Origin: Tubiluchus corallicola
Taxonomy: Eukaryota > Priapulida > Priapulimorpha > Priapulimorphida > Tubiluchidae
Reading direction: 5' to 3'
NCBI GenBank assembly: GCA_030141605.1
Contig: JAQGDQ010000974.1
Span: 1-64,000 of the forward strand
DNA: 64,000 nt
In this document: piece after piece, positions 1 to 11,515 of the stretch
Layout: every line of letters begins with the position of its first letter
How positions within the stretch are numbered: position 1 is the stretch's first letter
The notes under the pieces: model-generated
Database searches by the model: none
The model's input: the letters and a program-made list of their open reading frames with translations, nothing else
What the model was told of the DNA's origin: nothing
Translations under genes and position numbers: made by a program

Positions 1-397
1 AATGAGCAATACTGCGCCAGTGATATGACTCAAATTGTAACATTAAATTTAAGATCACATATCTATACGCGTTTCTTGGATGAAATGAGCAATACTGCGC
101 CAGTGATATGACTCACATTGTAACATTAAATTTAAGATCACATATCTATACGCGTTTCTTGGACGAAATGAGCAATACTGTGCCAGTGATATGACTCACA
201 TTGTAACATTAAATTTCGGATCACATATCTATACACGTTTCTTGGATGAAATGAGCAATACTGCGCCAGTGATATGACTCAAATTGTAACATTAAATTTA
301 AGATCACATATCTATACGCGTTTCTTGGATGAAATGAACAATACTGCGCCAGTGATATGACTCAAATTGTAACATTAAATCGAAGATCACATATCTA
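1..397. repeat. 83-bp tandem array (about 4.8 copies), cut by the window edge
   Basis: The phrase aatgagcaatactgcgcc recurs at 1, 84, 167, 250 and 333, an exact 83-bp period. Copies differ by single bases (cgcg/cacg, ggatga/ggacga). The last copy breaks off near 397. The array probably continues left of the window. No ORF or known family recognised. Confidence 0.95.
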
Positions 398-452
398 TGG
401 GTTTATTGCACTCCTTGGCAGTAACGTTTCATGCTTCTAACAAATAAAGAAC

Positions 453-840
453 TACAGTCAACCTTGAATATAAACGACACCTCGGGACGGGGAAAAACCG
501 TCCCTTATATCTGATGTCCCTTATAGCCGAAGTTGAGTCAGACCGAGGGTGCATCTAGACCTGTACTTTTACCCATATTTTTATGGATTATTGCTACACA
601 TTCAGTGGAAACGGTATGTAAGAAGCTCCCTCAGTGATGCGAGATGTATGTGAGCGCGGAAACCGAGCTGTTCGAAGGCCGAGTTTGCGAAAATTGAGGT
701 TAAAATCGATCAATTTCACTTTGATCATAGGGTCCCTTATATGCGAGGTAATTTACCTGGGTTTCTATTACGTGGGACCTGAAGATATCGTCCCTTATAA
801 CCAAAAGTCCCTTATATCCGAGTACCTTATATACGAAGAT
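453..840 (+). mobile_element. Pogo/Tc1-like TIR element fragment
   Basis: Begins TA-CAGTCAACCTTGAATATA at 453 and carries repeated cccttatat motifs to about 840. The same terminus occurs inverted at 52866-52919, where it reads towards a CTG-TA end. The right terminus here is degraded. A 98-codon ORF inside (634-930) has no recognisable domain and is taken as spurious. Confidence 0.5.
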
Positions 841-1558
841 TTTTACATAAGTAACATATGTACAAGTAACAAATTTGTAAATGCTATTTTCAAACAAACG
901 CTCAAATCTCACTGTGGTATTGGAATTTAATTTTTATCAAAAATGAGGGAATGTTCAACGTATTGGTATGGAAAATACAGACTTTTAAGACTATCGCTTG
1001 TGTTCATAATTAAATAGTTTTACAAGCTATTTAGTTAATGTTATGTGTTAACTTTATACATGTTTAAAAAATATAAAACAGTTATTTGTTTTGCCAAATG
1101 TATAAAACGATGGTATGATATTTTGTAAATAGAAATAGCAACGTATCAATTTAAATGATATTTTAACCCAATGCGCCTTCAAATTGTTACCACAATTTAT
1201 TCGTTGTTAAAATTCTTAACTGAGAGCAGATTCAAATATTTGAAAGGTTTTCAAAGTAAAACTGAAAGGATAAACTAAAAAAAACATTTCTGAAGATTTA
1301 TAAAGAAATAGTGTGTTTAGAGAATTTAGAATTTTTAGAATTTATTGCTAGATTTACCATGAGCATACAATGAAAATTTTTACAGAAAGCATTAAATTAA
1401 CACAAATTTCACAAAGAAAACAACATTAATATATAATTCTTATTGAGACTACTGATATACCTCTGGACAACACCAGGAAGAAGATCTTGTGTTGGTGCTG
1501 CCCAGATTAATGGTAAATTTGAAATTTCGAGAAATAAAACAAAAGTGCATTAAATGAT

Positions 1559-1632
1559 CTCATTCACACTCATTCACTCTCACACACATACACACGCACA
1601 CACACACACACACACCCTCACACACTCACTCA

Positions 1633-1681
<49 letters not shown>

Positions 1682-1697
1682 ATGCACACACACACAC
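1559..1697. repeat. (CA)n / CACT microsatellite
   Basis: Runs of CA interrupted by cactcactcacac blocks. Simple sequence, no gene. Confidence 0.95.
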
Positions 1698-1958
1698 TTT
1701 CTTCTAGAATGAGGACATGGTGCAAAAGGTAGAAATTCAGCATGTTGATGAGGAATACATGAATGACACATGTTAGTACGATGATGTTATGACGACAATT
1801 AAGTCATGATAATACTTCCAAAGCATAAATATAGCCAAAATAAGAATAAAATAAAAAGAGGCACAATTGATTGTCAATTATATTATATAGTTTCATAAGG
1901 TGAATTGACAGGTGTGAGTATTTGCATGTACATGCTGTAAGTAATGTTGGTATATACA

Positions 1959-2340
1959 TTATACATCCACACATTCAACGTGACATTCGGAATATGTGGC
2001 AAATATGTATGATTTGAGATTTTTCTTTAGTTTATGAATTGACACAGAAGTTTTGATGTATTCAGGTAATTTATTCCAAGTTATAGGGCCATTAGTGGAA
2101 ATAAAGTGTTTACCAACATTAGTTCTTGAAATTTAATAGTGTATTCGATGTACCTGGTGTTATTCAGTTTTATATTAAGTTTAGCTCGATTATTGAAAAA
2201 GTTTGGAAATAACTTGAAATGAGTCTTATGTATATATATATATATACAGGTACAGTAATACAACAGATCTTCTAACCTAAAAATTTTACTATCAAGGTAA
2301 TGAGCTTTAGTGACTGTTATACGTTTAGGTAATTTATGAA
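1959..2340 (-). pseudogene. LINE reverse-transcriptase C-terminal remnant
   Basis: Minus-strand translation gives FNNRAKLNIKLNNTRYIEY, then after a frame break NGPITWNKLPEYIKTSVSIH and a stop at 1959-1961. The spacing of an N-T-R motif, a G-P-x-x-W-N-x-L-P motif and a short basic tail is typical of the C-terminus of non-LTR retrotransposon ORF2. The frame break near 2105 and a TA run near 2235 show that it is dead. Confidence 0.65.
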
Positions 2341-2341
2341 C

Positions 2342-2439
2342 AATACGAGGAAAAATTCTTTGCAGTCTTTGAAATTTGTTAAATTTGTCTTTGAAGTTTT
2401 AACAAATTTCAAAGACTACAAAGAAAATTTCTTCGTATT
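2342..2439. repeat. Long imperfect inverted repeat (hairpin)
   Basis: Arms of about 42 bp at 2342-2383 and 2397-2439 pair with few mismatches around a loop of about 13 nt; tctttgaaatttgtt in the left arm pairs with aacaaatttcaaaga in the right. A transcript of either strand would form a long hairpin. It may be a fold-back duplication of the adjoining LINE remnant. Confidence 0.8.
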
Positions 2440-3179
2440 TCTGTGTACCCAATGTGAGGGCCTTCAGTCATGTCTTGGCTAACAGAATGCTCACAGGTAT
2501 CCCAGACAGCCTAGGCACTGCTGAGAAGTTAAAGGTAGAGTGAAATGGTACAAGCAATTCAAGCATGATATAATAATTAGATCTTCAAACCTTAAAAAGT
2601 AAAATTATCCAATAAAATGGCAGAATATCTTGAAGAATGCAATCAGTAAGAAAAGAACCAACATCTAGTGATACTGTACCTTGATCAGCACAAAATCCTA
2701 GTTACTGTAAATTTTCTTACAAATGTTTACACAAAACAAGCCATCTTACTTGCGTTATAGACTCAACCTGTATAAGCCTATATAACTGTATGAAAGTGGG
2801 ACAAAATTCTGTTTATTATACGGTTATAATATAGAAGCAGAAAATGCAGAATATAAAAGCTACCAGTGAAATCAATCTCAACTGCACAGGTTACTGAAAT
2901 CTTTGACAATATCCAAGTACACTATCTTTACGGAAGCCATCTTTTGTAAAGAGCAGAAAGAAAGAATTTTATCAAAGTAAATACACGTGGAAAAAACTAT
3001 GCGCTCATACTGATATCTGGCTGTTCACGAAAATCGTCAAAGACTAACATTCACTCTGGTACCGAATTAAGAAATGTTTGTACATGTGTTTTCCTTTATC
3101 ATTTTTAAAGAATCGAGGAAATGACCAGTTTAAAGTGGTTCATTAATGATATAACAAACAGGGTTTGCTATTACTTTAA

Positions 3180-3729
3180 AGGAAGACCAGACGATTGTTT
3201 AGATTCAATCTGATTTTAATTTACTGTCCAAAATATACATTTTCTTGCTTATAAAAGTTAACAATTGTTCCTTATATTTGAATAATTAGCTTAGAAGGTT
3301 AATTAACGACAACCGAACACAGCTATTGCTTACATCAGAAACTAACCACAGTTTGTACAATGGCAGGCGTCTTTCCTTGACGCATCAAACACATTTGCAT
3401 AAGTGTTATAGTACTGTTTAAATGCATGATGTCACGAAAAATGGGCTCCACATCATATGACGTCAGAAACTAACACTGCAGTTCATGATCATGCTTATCA
3501 CGGTACCGTCTTCTATTTGTCGACCACGCGAATGTGACAAAAAGACACCGCTGCCAATCTTAGTAGATTCACTGAGTCGCGCGTAGCTTTGAAAGTTTAA
3601 CGAAATTTGAGTATCCAAGATAATTATTATTTAATCTAAACTTTGATTTAAAAAAAGTTATTGTAGATTTCAATATTTTAGAACATTCTTTATTCTCAAC
3701 TAATGTTTACACAATCATCTGGTTTTCCT
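3180..3729 (+). mobile_element. TTAA-flanked MITE, family M1, copy 1
   Basis: Full-length copy of a roughly 550-bp non-autonomous element. Left end AGGAAGACCAGACGATTG, right end the inverse (caatcatctggttttcct), each flanked by TTAA. The TTAA duplications fit piggyBac-type insertion, although the terminal AGGAA is unlike the usual CCC start. Four more copies lie at 11636, 27389, 41499 and 48312. No coding capacity. Confidence 0.85.
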
Positions 3730-4232
3730 TTAAAGATTTTAAGAATTTTGGAGAAATATCATCATTCCCACAGCTAGTTTCAGACCTCTCAAGAAGGTAG
3801 TCAATGGTCTTTACTAATCTTCATTAGCAGGTTTAAAAAATATGGATACAGTTCTTCCTGGCAGTTTGTGCAGAAATTGCAAATAACCTTTATCAGGAAA
3901 ATATAGGGCGCCTACATACTGATGGCCAGTGTACAAACACTTAGATGATAACAAGAGAACAGCTTGTCCTGTTGCCTTCAGAAGTATACTCACTCATATA
4001 CACACTCATACTCATACATACAAATATACATACTCATTCAGTCCACAGACACAGAAAACAAAGATACGTCAGACTAGAGTTGCTGGGTTCTGGTCCTTTA
4101 GCTCTGGGGCAATGAGTGAGCATAGATAAGAACATTGGACGACATATTAACACACAGTTACATTTACCTACGAGGTTTACTCACTTTATTGTTTGACATC
4201 GGGTAGATTCAGTCAATGCGGCACTTGGCACT

Positions 4233-4690
4233 AATTGCAAACGAGGTCACATGTGTGAAGTTTGTAATGCAAGAGCAATGCATGTGATGTATATGTGCCT
4301 GTCGTAGACTTAAAATGCCATATGAAACACACACACACCCGATGGCGTGCGGCACGTTTGTAAGTTGTGTGTGAAGTTTGTAATGCAAGAGCAATGCATG
4401 TGATGTATGTGTGCCTGTCATAGACTTAAAATGTCATGTGACACACACTCGATGGCGTGCGGCACGTTTGTAAGTTATGTGTGAAGTTTGTAATGCAAGA
4501 GCAATGCATGTGATGTATGTGTGCCTGTCAAACACTTAAAATGCCACACACATCTGATGGCGTGCGGCATGTTTGTAAGTTGTGTATGAAGTTTGTAATG
4601 CAAGAGCAATGCATGTGATGTATGTGTGCCTGTCAAACACTTAAAATGCCATGTGACACACACACCTGCTGGCGTGCGGCACGTCTGCAA
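4233..4690. repeat. Tandem repeat, four units of 105-116 bp
   Basis: The core gtaatgcaagagcaatgcat recurs with gtgaag or atgaag starts at 4255, 4371, 4481 and 4586. Unit length shrinks from 116 to 105 through loss of CA dinucleotides. The 70-codon minus-strand ORFs here only translate the repeat. Confidence 0.9.
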
Positions 4691-5489
4691 TGCTGTCTAG
4701 TAAACTGCTTGGAACTGATGTAGTCAATCTTCAGATCTTTTACTAATGTTGTTCCACTGTATCTTTTATCACTGTTTTTACATGGTGAGTTCATAGTGCT
4801 TTCAATATCTCTCTTCATTGGTTCTGAAAGATTGCTAGTTGAGTTACTCATTTTTACCCTGGATTTTTCTAGAAGCAAGACAGCTGTTATCAACCCAATT
4901 CTTCTTTATGCTTCTTATCCACGTGATTTTTAAACCAGATAATTATTTTCCTGTTAATTACAACCTCACTTGGTTTAAGAAGAGCATTATCAGATGCCAC
5001 ACTTTCCTAGCAAATTAAGTTATCAAAATTCGAATACTCTGGTCCAAAATTCATAATTTCCTTTACAAATCTAGTGGTCATTTTCCTGGTTTTGGATGGT
5101 CTATATAAAAAGATTTGTATTGTACCGTCTACAAAAACAAAGTTGGTTTTCTGAGATATAAGGGTTATTATCACATTTCGTTCAATTTGCTGTTTAGCCA
5201 ACAACAAATTAGCAATAAGTTTTGTTGCATTTTGCTACTGCTAAATTGTTAAAATTGCTAACTTCACTGCTTAACCAATCTTGCTTGAATGCCACTACTG
5301 AACTTAATGCACAGAACAGGACAAATATATACATGTACCCAGGCTTACAAAACTGGTGACACTGATACCAGCAGTCTAATAGGTTTATAAAGTGTGAATA
5401 TACAGGGTGTTTGAACAAATAACAAAGCATACAGATGAACTAAACATTAATCAATTCTTTAGTCAAATTAGATGATGATGAATGTGTGA

Positions 5490-5790
5490 AACTAACTATT
5501 GCACTAGTAGGCTTTTCGCTACCTTCTTCAAGGACCTCAAGATGTTCAAAAACCAATGCAACATGTCGTCGAAGACGGGCATTTTGCATTGAGAAGTCCT
5601 TCACAGCCCAGTGAGGAAGGACGGCACCTTATTGAAAAACTGCATTGTTAATAACAAGGGAATAGTGTGGTCCATACGATGCTCTGAACTTTAGTTGGTG
5701 ATCAAAGAACCTCATGCCAGGCTGATTTTGCATCTTATTTCTAACTTTACTGCCATCAACATAGCAACAGGGTTCCAGTCACAGAATATT
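5490..5790 (-). pseudogene. Decayed coding stretch of unknown origin
   Basis: The minus strand reads CYVDGSKVRNKMQNQPGMRF and continues about 30 codons to an in-frame TAA, then resumes in the same frame (AVKDFSMQNARLRRHVALVF and on) for another 45 codons. Composition is protein-like, with no repeat signature. It could be a transposase or processed-gene remnant. Not recognised. Confidence 0.3.
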
Positions 5791-6010
5791 TTCTGTTTAT
5801 TTATTCCAAGAGCCAGTAATACAGAGGTGGTATATCTCATACAATATTACGTCTTATACATTATGTGTATATAATATCTTATACATTATACAATATATAA
5901 ATAGCATGGGGATAATTTTAAATAAGATATAGTCTAACAACTAATTGTGATCGCCAAATAATTGTCGGCTCACATGAGAAGGTAAACTTGTAAGATGTGA
6001 GCCGGGCAGT
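5780..6010 (-). mobile_element. LINE 3' end with terminal hairpin
   Basis: Contains a perfect 10-bp stem (CGGCTCACAT at 5966-5975, ATGTGAGCCG at 5995-6004) and, on the minus strand, an ending of ggaataaataaac type. The same arrangement recurs at 56090-56200. Stem-loop plus a short simple tail is common at 3' ends of CR1/L2-like LINEs. Confidence 0.45.
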
Positions 6011-6944
6011 GGCTCAAATTAATAAAAAGAATTGCCCAGGGTCCCCTTTTGATTTATGTAACAGCTTGCTGAGACAGGAGAAAAATTTAAAAAGAAAATT
6101 ACAAATCATAGTGCATAGTGACTTTTGAGTCACACTATACTTATCGATAATGGATAATCTCCAGTCCCGCCTGCGAATGCGAACTCACTCTACCGTATTG
6201 ATAAAAAATTACAGATAGTTTATGGTAAGGTATGCATACCTTATTTTAGGATTTAGATACATAACTGTTCACCTTTCAGTCTCAGCTTTCAGTCTTTCAC
6301 CATGATGTTTTCTTGGAAGACTGCATCAGAGTATCTTGTTATTTTACAACCTACTAATTAATTATACTGTGTTTTATTACTGAGTGAACATCTAACACCA
6401 ATGTATTCGAGAATGATTCAATAATTATCTCGTTTTACTTACATCTTCAAAAAGTGATCCAACATTAGCAGAAATAAGTAGAAACGGCATTGAATCCATT
6501 TTAGTCAAAAGCGGACGTAGGCCTAACTTCTCCTTCTCAACACTAAACTTCTATGTCCTTTGACATCAATCACAGCCCTAACAATTTAGGCTGTCAAAAC
6601 TTCTCTTCTAATGAGTTAATTTTACTCAAGCGCTAATAACCTATGCGAACGTCGGCTTGAGAAATTCACAATAAACTACATCAGCCTGTAAGCATAAGCT
6701 AAGCATCACACATGTACACACAAACGTCGGCCAGTATTGGAATGAGTGAATTTGTGCAACAACTACTGTAACAGGTCCACAGGATAGCGAGTGCTTCCAC
6801 CTACGAACTGTAGAAGAAATCAATCTAGATGGGTACCACACATATTTGTAGTTTGCCAATCTAAGACTAATTTCTACACGTGTGCCGTTTAACAACGAGT
6901 TTTTGTAAAAACATAACAATTTAATGCTTTCATAAGCTAGTAAA
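6011..6944. other. Non-coding region upstream of MESH1
   Basis: Only short shadow ORFs on both strands. The 130-codon minus-strand ORF (6641-7033) overlaps MESH1 exon 1 and has no protein-like features. The MESH1 promoter and 5' UTR should lie here; no clear TATA box was identified. Confidence 0.5.
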
Positions 6945-9900
6945 ATGGCAAACTGTGAATTAAAGCAAGAATCTGACCTAGTTAAAGTAAGCCCAGGTGA
7001 CAGTTTGCACAATCTAACGAAAGCCATAATCAAGTGTACAAATTTTGCAGCAGTAAGGCACCGCGATCAAAGGCGCAAAGATGTGATTAAGACACCTTAC
7101 ATAAATCATCCAATTGGTGAGCAGTTTGAGAACGTTGCAATTTTTACGTATATTTAAAAATGTTCTTAAATAGATGTAATATTAACCTCTTGTACATACA
7201 ATTAATGCTCAACATATATTAGGAAACTCAACAACAACAGGAAATTAAATATTTATTTTTTCCTACCATTTAAATTTCTATTGATTCATTGTTTTTCTAA
7301 ACTAAAGACAGATAAGTCAATTAGTCATTACAAATGTACAACATTATCTGAAAGTCCATCATTGTGTACTAAGAGGTGTGGTGTAACAGGGTACATGTAA
7401 AATGATATGGCTGTAAATTTCTCATAAAGAGCAATGATCTCATGGGTGCTCATCCTTTTGTCCTGTCTCTCTTCATTATTATCTCTCTTTATTGTGTCGC
7501 TCTCATTATTACCCCTCATTATTAACAAGTTCATTCTCACTTCTCATCACTTCAGAGCTTCTATTCTAAGTCTCAGGTTCTGAGGATTCTGCAACACATC
7601 ACATATTATGACCCATGTAGAATCAATAGGCTTCAGTAAAATTTTCTCTGTTACACTTCATATATATATATGTATATATATTTATATACATATATATATA
7701 TGTTTATATACATATATATTTATTTATATATACAGTAAGTCCTCGCTTACCGATGCTAGTGTGATCGTGCAAAACATGGCGTTAAGCAAAACAGCGTTAA
7801 ACAAAACCAAAACTTCCATAGAAAGAAATGTAAAAGAATTGAGATACATTCCAGAGAAAACAGTCAATACTGCTTAAATCATATAAGTTACACATTTTGT
7901 GAGTTGTATTCATATTTCTATTGATTAATGTTTTTCTTATTGCCAGAAGCCAACTATAAATTTTACTTACCAATATCTATATCTATAGCAGTTTCTCTTT
8001 CATTAACATTTAAAGCTAGGTTGCGGTTAAACAATAAATACTGCAGAGCCAAAACTAAGTTCTATTGGGAATTTTATCTAAATACTTGCTATAGCAACAG
8101 GTTGCAGGCAAAATTCCTTGCATAAAGTTTGTTCATTGGTCATTTGATAGTTGACACAAACCGCTAGTAGTAGTAGCATCAGTAGTCAGTGGGGAAGCAA
8201 AGACATGTATAATAATTGCACTGTTTATGTTACTAGTGAGTTTTTAAAACAGAATACGCAATATGTACTGTTTTAGTGCTTTAAATTAGGTAAAAGTGTT
8301 GTTGACAATGTAAAATGTGTCATGAAGTGAAAAAGGTCTCAAATGATCAATGTCGTTAAAACAAAACATCCGTAAACAGGGAATCGTACATATGATTTGC
8401 TTGCTATACTCGAGTCTTGCTAAACCGAGGTCACTTGTCTGAGTGTATGTGCTCCCTTGCTCAGTGTTATTACATGATTCAACTGTCATTAACCTTAGGT
8501 GAATCTAATTTGATTGCTAGCAATTCTGCAACATCATATTTAATGGTGTCCCTTGCTCAGTGTTATTACATGATTCAACTATCATTAACCTTAGGTGAAT
8601 CTAATTTGATTGCTAGCAATTCTGCAACATCATATTTAATTGTGTCTCTTGCTCAGTGTTATTACATGATTCAATTGTCATTAACCTTAGGTGAATCTAA
8701 CTTGATTGCTAGCAATTCTGCAACATCATATTTAATGGTGTCCCTTGCTCAGTGTTATTACGTGATTCAATTGTCATTAACCTCAGGTGAATCTAAGTTG
8801 ATTGCTAGCAATTCTGCAACATCATATTTAATGGTGTCCCTTGCTCAGTGTTATTACGTGATTCAATTGTCATTTTGCAGGTGTCGCTTTTATTCTTTGT
8901 AATGAAGCTGATATCACCGACCTATCTGTTGTTCAGGTAACCAACAGTACTTTTCCATAAATTACAGCAAAGGCGAGACACCAACTTATGATATTCACTG
9001 AATTTTGCACATGTATAATTTTTTCGATTCCAAAACTTTCTGTCCTGATTTCACAGAGGCCTCACTTGTACTGCTGTCGAAAAAGAAAAGAAAGCATGAG
9101 AGAATGAACTTACGACATGTATTGGAAAATTTTGTTTAGTGTTTAGGTGAGAATTTTGTCCTTTAATTCCTTTTATCCCTTTTTTCCAGTATGCTTCAAC
9201 CAATCACTTGCATGGTCACAACTTTGAAAACTGTTTACGTCTTTCTCGAGATTAAACATATCAAAATTTTCATTTCCTAACAGAGTTGTAAACATTTGGA
9301 ATGTTCTGGATTCTCATGTAGTACTTGCTACCAGTTTGTCAGTTTTCACTAAAAGATTAGCTAATGTTAATTTACTGCCCTATTGCAACTTTATTCGAAA
9401 CATGTAACATTGTCATTGGCGTAATTGGCTCTCTCCAAATCGTATTATTGTATAAAGCGTGTTGTATATAGTATATAATTCATATTTACGTACATTTAAT
9501 TTTTTTAAGTTGATTTATTTCCACACTGCATCTTACAGTTGTGATAAAAATACAGATAATTTTCCACTGAAGTACATATAAATATAAATTCAATATAATC
9601 CAGAAATTACAAAAGACAGTCTTATGCAGCATATACATGTGCAAATTACATTACAGAATAATTTTGATGCATACAGTTTGAGCCTAAAAGCATAGCTTGA
9701 CAGGCCAAGCTGTATGTGGAAATCTTAAAGAAAGAATTAATAATTGAGATAATGATATTATAATAATTATATACATAAATGTGGGGGGAGTAGTGAATGA
9801 AAGATGAAATGGAGTGAGAACTAAGAAAAACTGTGATCATGATTATAAAGTGTTCAGTAATTAGGAGCTTTTTAATGAGAGATATTTAATTTTACGGAAT

Positions 9901-10420
9901 TGCTTCTATAAATTTATATTTGTGCGACTTTTTATGTCTTATAGGATCAGCGTAAGTGCACCTGCACCTGCTGATTCTTTCTTTTATACAGTTTTAAGAT
10001 ATGTATAAATGTCAAATAAACTATGCTAAACAAAAACTGATCTGTATTTTCTTTTAGGCAGCTTTGCTTCATGACACAGTCGAAGACACTGCCACAACGC
10101 TAGATGAAATAGAAGAACACTTTGGCAGAAAAGTTCGCACAATTGTCGACGAAGTGTCCGATGACAAGTCGTTGCACTGGCAGCGACGTAAGCAACTCCA
10201 AATCGAGCATGCACCACATTTGAGTAGAGAGGCCAAGCTGGTTAAACTTGCTGATAAGCTATACAATCTGAGGGACTTGCAATGTTCTCCACCTGTGGGA
10301 TGGACCCAGACACGCATAGAAGAATATTATTACTGGGCAGAGCAAGTTGTTAATGGTCTTCGAGGCACAAACTCACAAATGGAAGACGAGTTGGACAAGA
10401 TCTTTCAAAGTAGGAAATAA
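6945..10420 (+). CDS. HDDC3: MESH1 / HDDC3, metazoan (p)ppGpp 3'-pyrophosphohydrolase
   Basis: Three exons splice in phase: 6945-7116, 8881-8936 and 10058-10420, giving 196 codons (human MESH1 has 179). Exon 1 ends PYINHPI-G, exon 2 encodes [19 protein letters not shown], exon 3 starts [11 protein letters not shown] and ends FQSRK-stop. HD-domain metal and catalytic residues are present: His39, the HD pair at 81-82, Glu85-Asp86, and Asp142/Asn146 in KLADKLYNL. The family is a stand-alone SpoT-type hydrolase that removes the 3'-pyrophosphate of ppGpp in vitro; human MESH1 also acts as a cytosolic NADPH phosphatase. The chosen ATG lies about 29 residues upstream of the conserved core, so the N-terminal extension is less certain. 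Intron 2 holds a LINE tail; intron 1 holds a pogo-like MITE and a 96-bp array that reaches the exon-2 acceptor. Confidence 0.96.
7658..7732. repeat. AT-rich (TA)n microsatellite
   Basis: Runs of tatata interspersed with catata and ttta, in MESH1 intron 1, immediately before a pogo-like terminus. Confidence 0.9.
7733..8441. mobile_element. Pogo/Tigger-like MITE in MESH1 intron 1
   Basis: Starts TA-CAGTAAGTCCTCGCTTACC. The far end, read on the minus strand, is a diverged copy (cagacaagtgacctcggttt). Internal gcgttaagcaaaac motifs are typical of such termini. No transposase ORF survives. The right boundary is approximate. Confidence 0.5.
8454..8880 (+). repeat. 96-bp tandem array ending at the MESH1 exon-2 acceptor
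   Basis: Four full 96-bp units start at 8454, 8550, 8646 and 8742, followed by a partial fifth (8838-8880). The period is a multiple of three and lacks stops, so it makes a 161-codon ORF that is an artefact. The partial copy's gattcaattgtcatt runs directly into ttgcag, the splice acceptor of exon 2. Full units have cattaaccttag-gtgaa at the equivalent place. Confidence 0.95.
9267..9407 (+). pseudogene. LINE reverse-transcriptase C-terminal remnant
   Basis: In-frame [20 protein letters not shown], then [14 protein letters not shown] and a stop. This matches the typical LINE ORF2 end: an R-V-V-N-x-W-N-x-L motif followed by an F-K-x-R-L motif. It lies in MESH1 intron 2. Confidence 0.7.
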
Positions 10421-11515
10421 CTAGGCATTATTAAAATCTTCTGTTCTTGGAAGTGATTTTTACAATTGTTGCTATCATTGTTATATTATTTTTAGTAATT
10501 TTAGCATTTTTATTTTAAATTATTTAAAAATTTTGTCATTTTATTTGTTTACTGCAAAAAATGTCACTTAAGACCAAATTGAGGTGGTAAGATATTTACT
10601 TTGAAATTGGCATAATTGTCCGCCTGGCTTACAAGGTTAAATGTGCAATAAGTGTACTATAATGTAAGCAAAACTTGAAAGCAGAAACCAGTTTTTTCTC
10701 TTTCTTTACATATGCAATTGAATTAACACTTGACTTCGTATTGCTTAAATTGACGTTTCTGTTGCTGTTCTTTATGCAGGCATTGCTGGTTTATGTGGCT
10801 GACTTGCAAGTTGGGGGTTTCTATTATGATTGTTGTTATTATGTTATTAATATTATTATTCTGTTTTATTAGCAATGCTTTTTGTCAAGGTGGTATTCCA
10901 TTTAGGCATATTTATGTGGGACTTTATCCTTCACAAAAAATAGCACGGATTATGGTTTTGTTGTACTCAACAAAATTTAACGCACAATCAATTGATCATG
11001 TATTGTGTTTAAAGCATATTAGTGTTAATAAAATTGTGTGTTACGCTTTAAACTGTAATTAAATGTCACTTTTCAATAAAATGTTACATGTGTAATGTTT
11101 ACCATAATTATAGCCATGAAGCTATTGTGAATTTTTAGTTTAGCGAGATTGCTATGTGAGTAAAATAAACATTATTACCACACTTATTTTTGTCTTTTGT
11201 AAAAGTTGAAATTAAAACTGCTGATTTGGTTGATGCTTTGAAAGATAGTATCACTGAATGGTGGGCCATAGGTAGGGTGGTTCAATCAGTATTAATGAGT
11301 TTTTATAGAGTATTCTTATAGAGTGAAAATCACTTAGGTCAGTACAAAAGTAATAATGCTTTAATTTTTATAAATTACTTATCAGTATTAAATTTTCGGT
11401 ATTTTCGGTTTATTTTTGCACACAATTATACTTACACATCATAAAAGAAATGTGACAATTGACATGCAGTATTTGAGGATTATTATTACTATTGTTATCT
11501 ACCAGAAATCAAATT
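10421..11515. other. MESH1 3' UTR and intergenic DNA
   Basis: AATAAA candidates at 11075-11080 and about 11165 could end MESH1 transcripts. Small ORFs (10675-10872, 10793-11062) are low-complexity and unsupported. Confidence 0.4.

Noticed and set aside
6641-7033. 130-codon minus-strand ORF
   Set aside because: Antisense overlap with MESH1 exon 1; no domain and a Cys/Leu-rich random look.
8417-8902. 161-codon ORF with 32-residue repeats
   Set aside because: Translation of the 96-bp intronic array; it overlaps MESH1 exon 2 in another frame.
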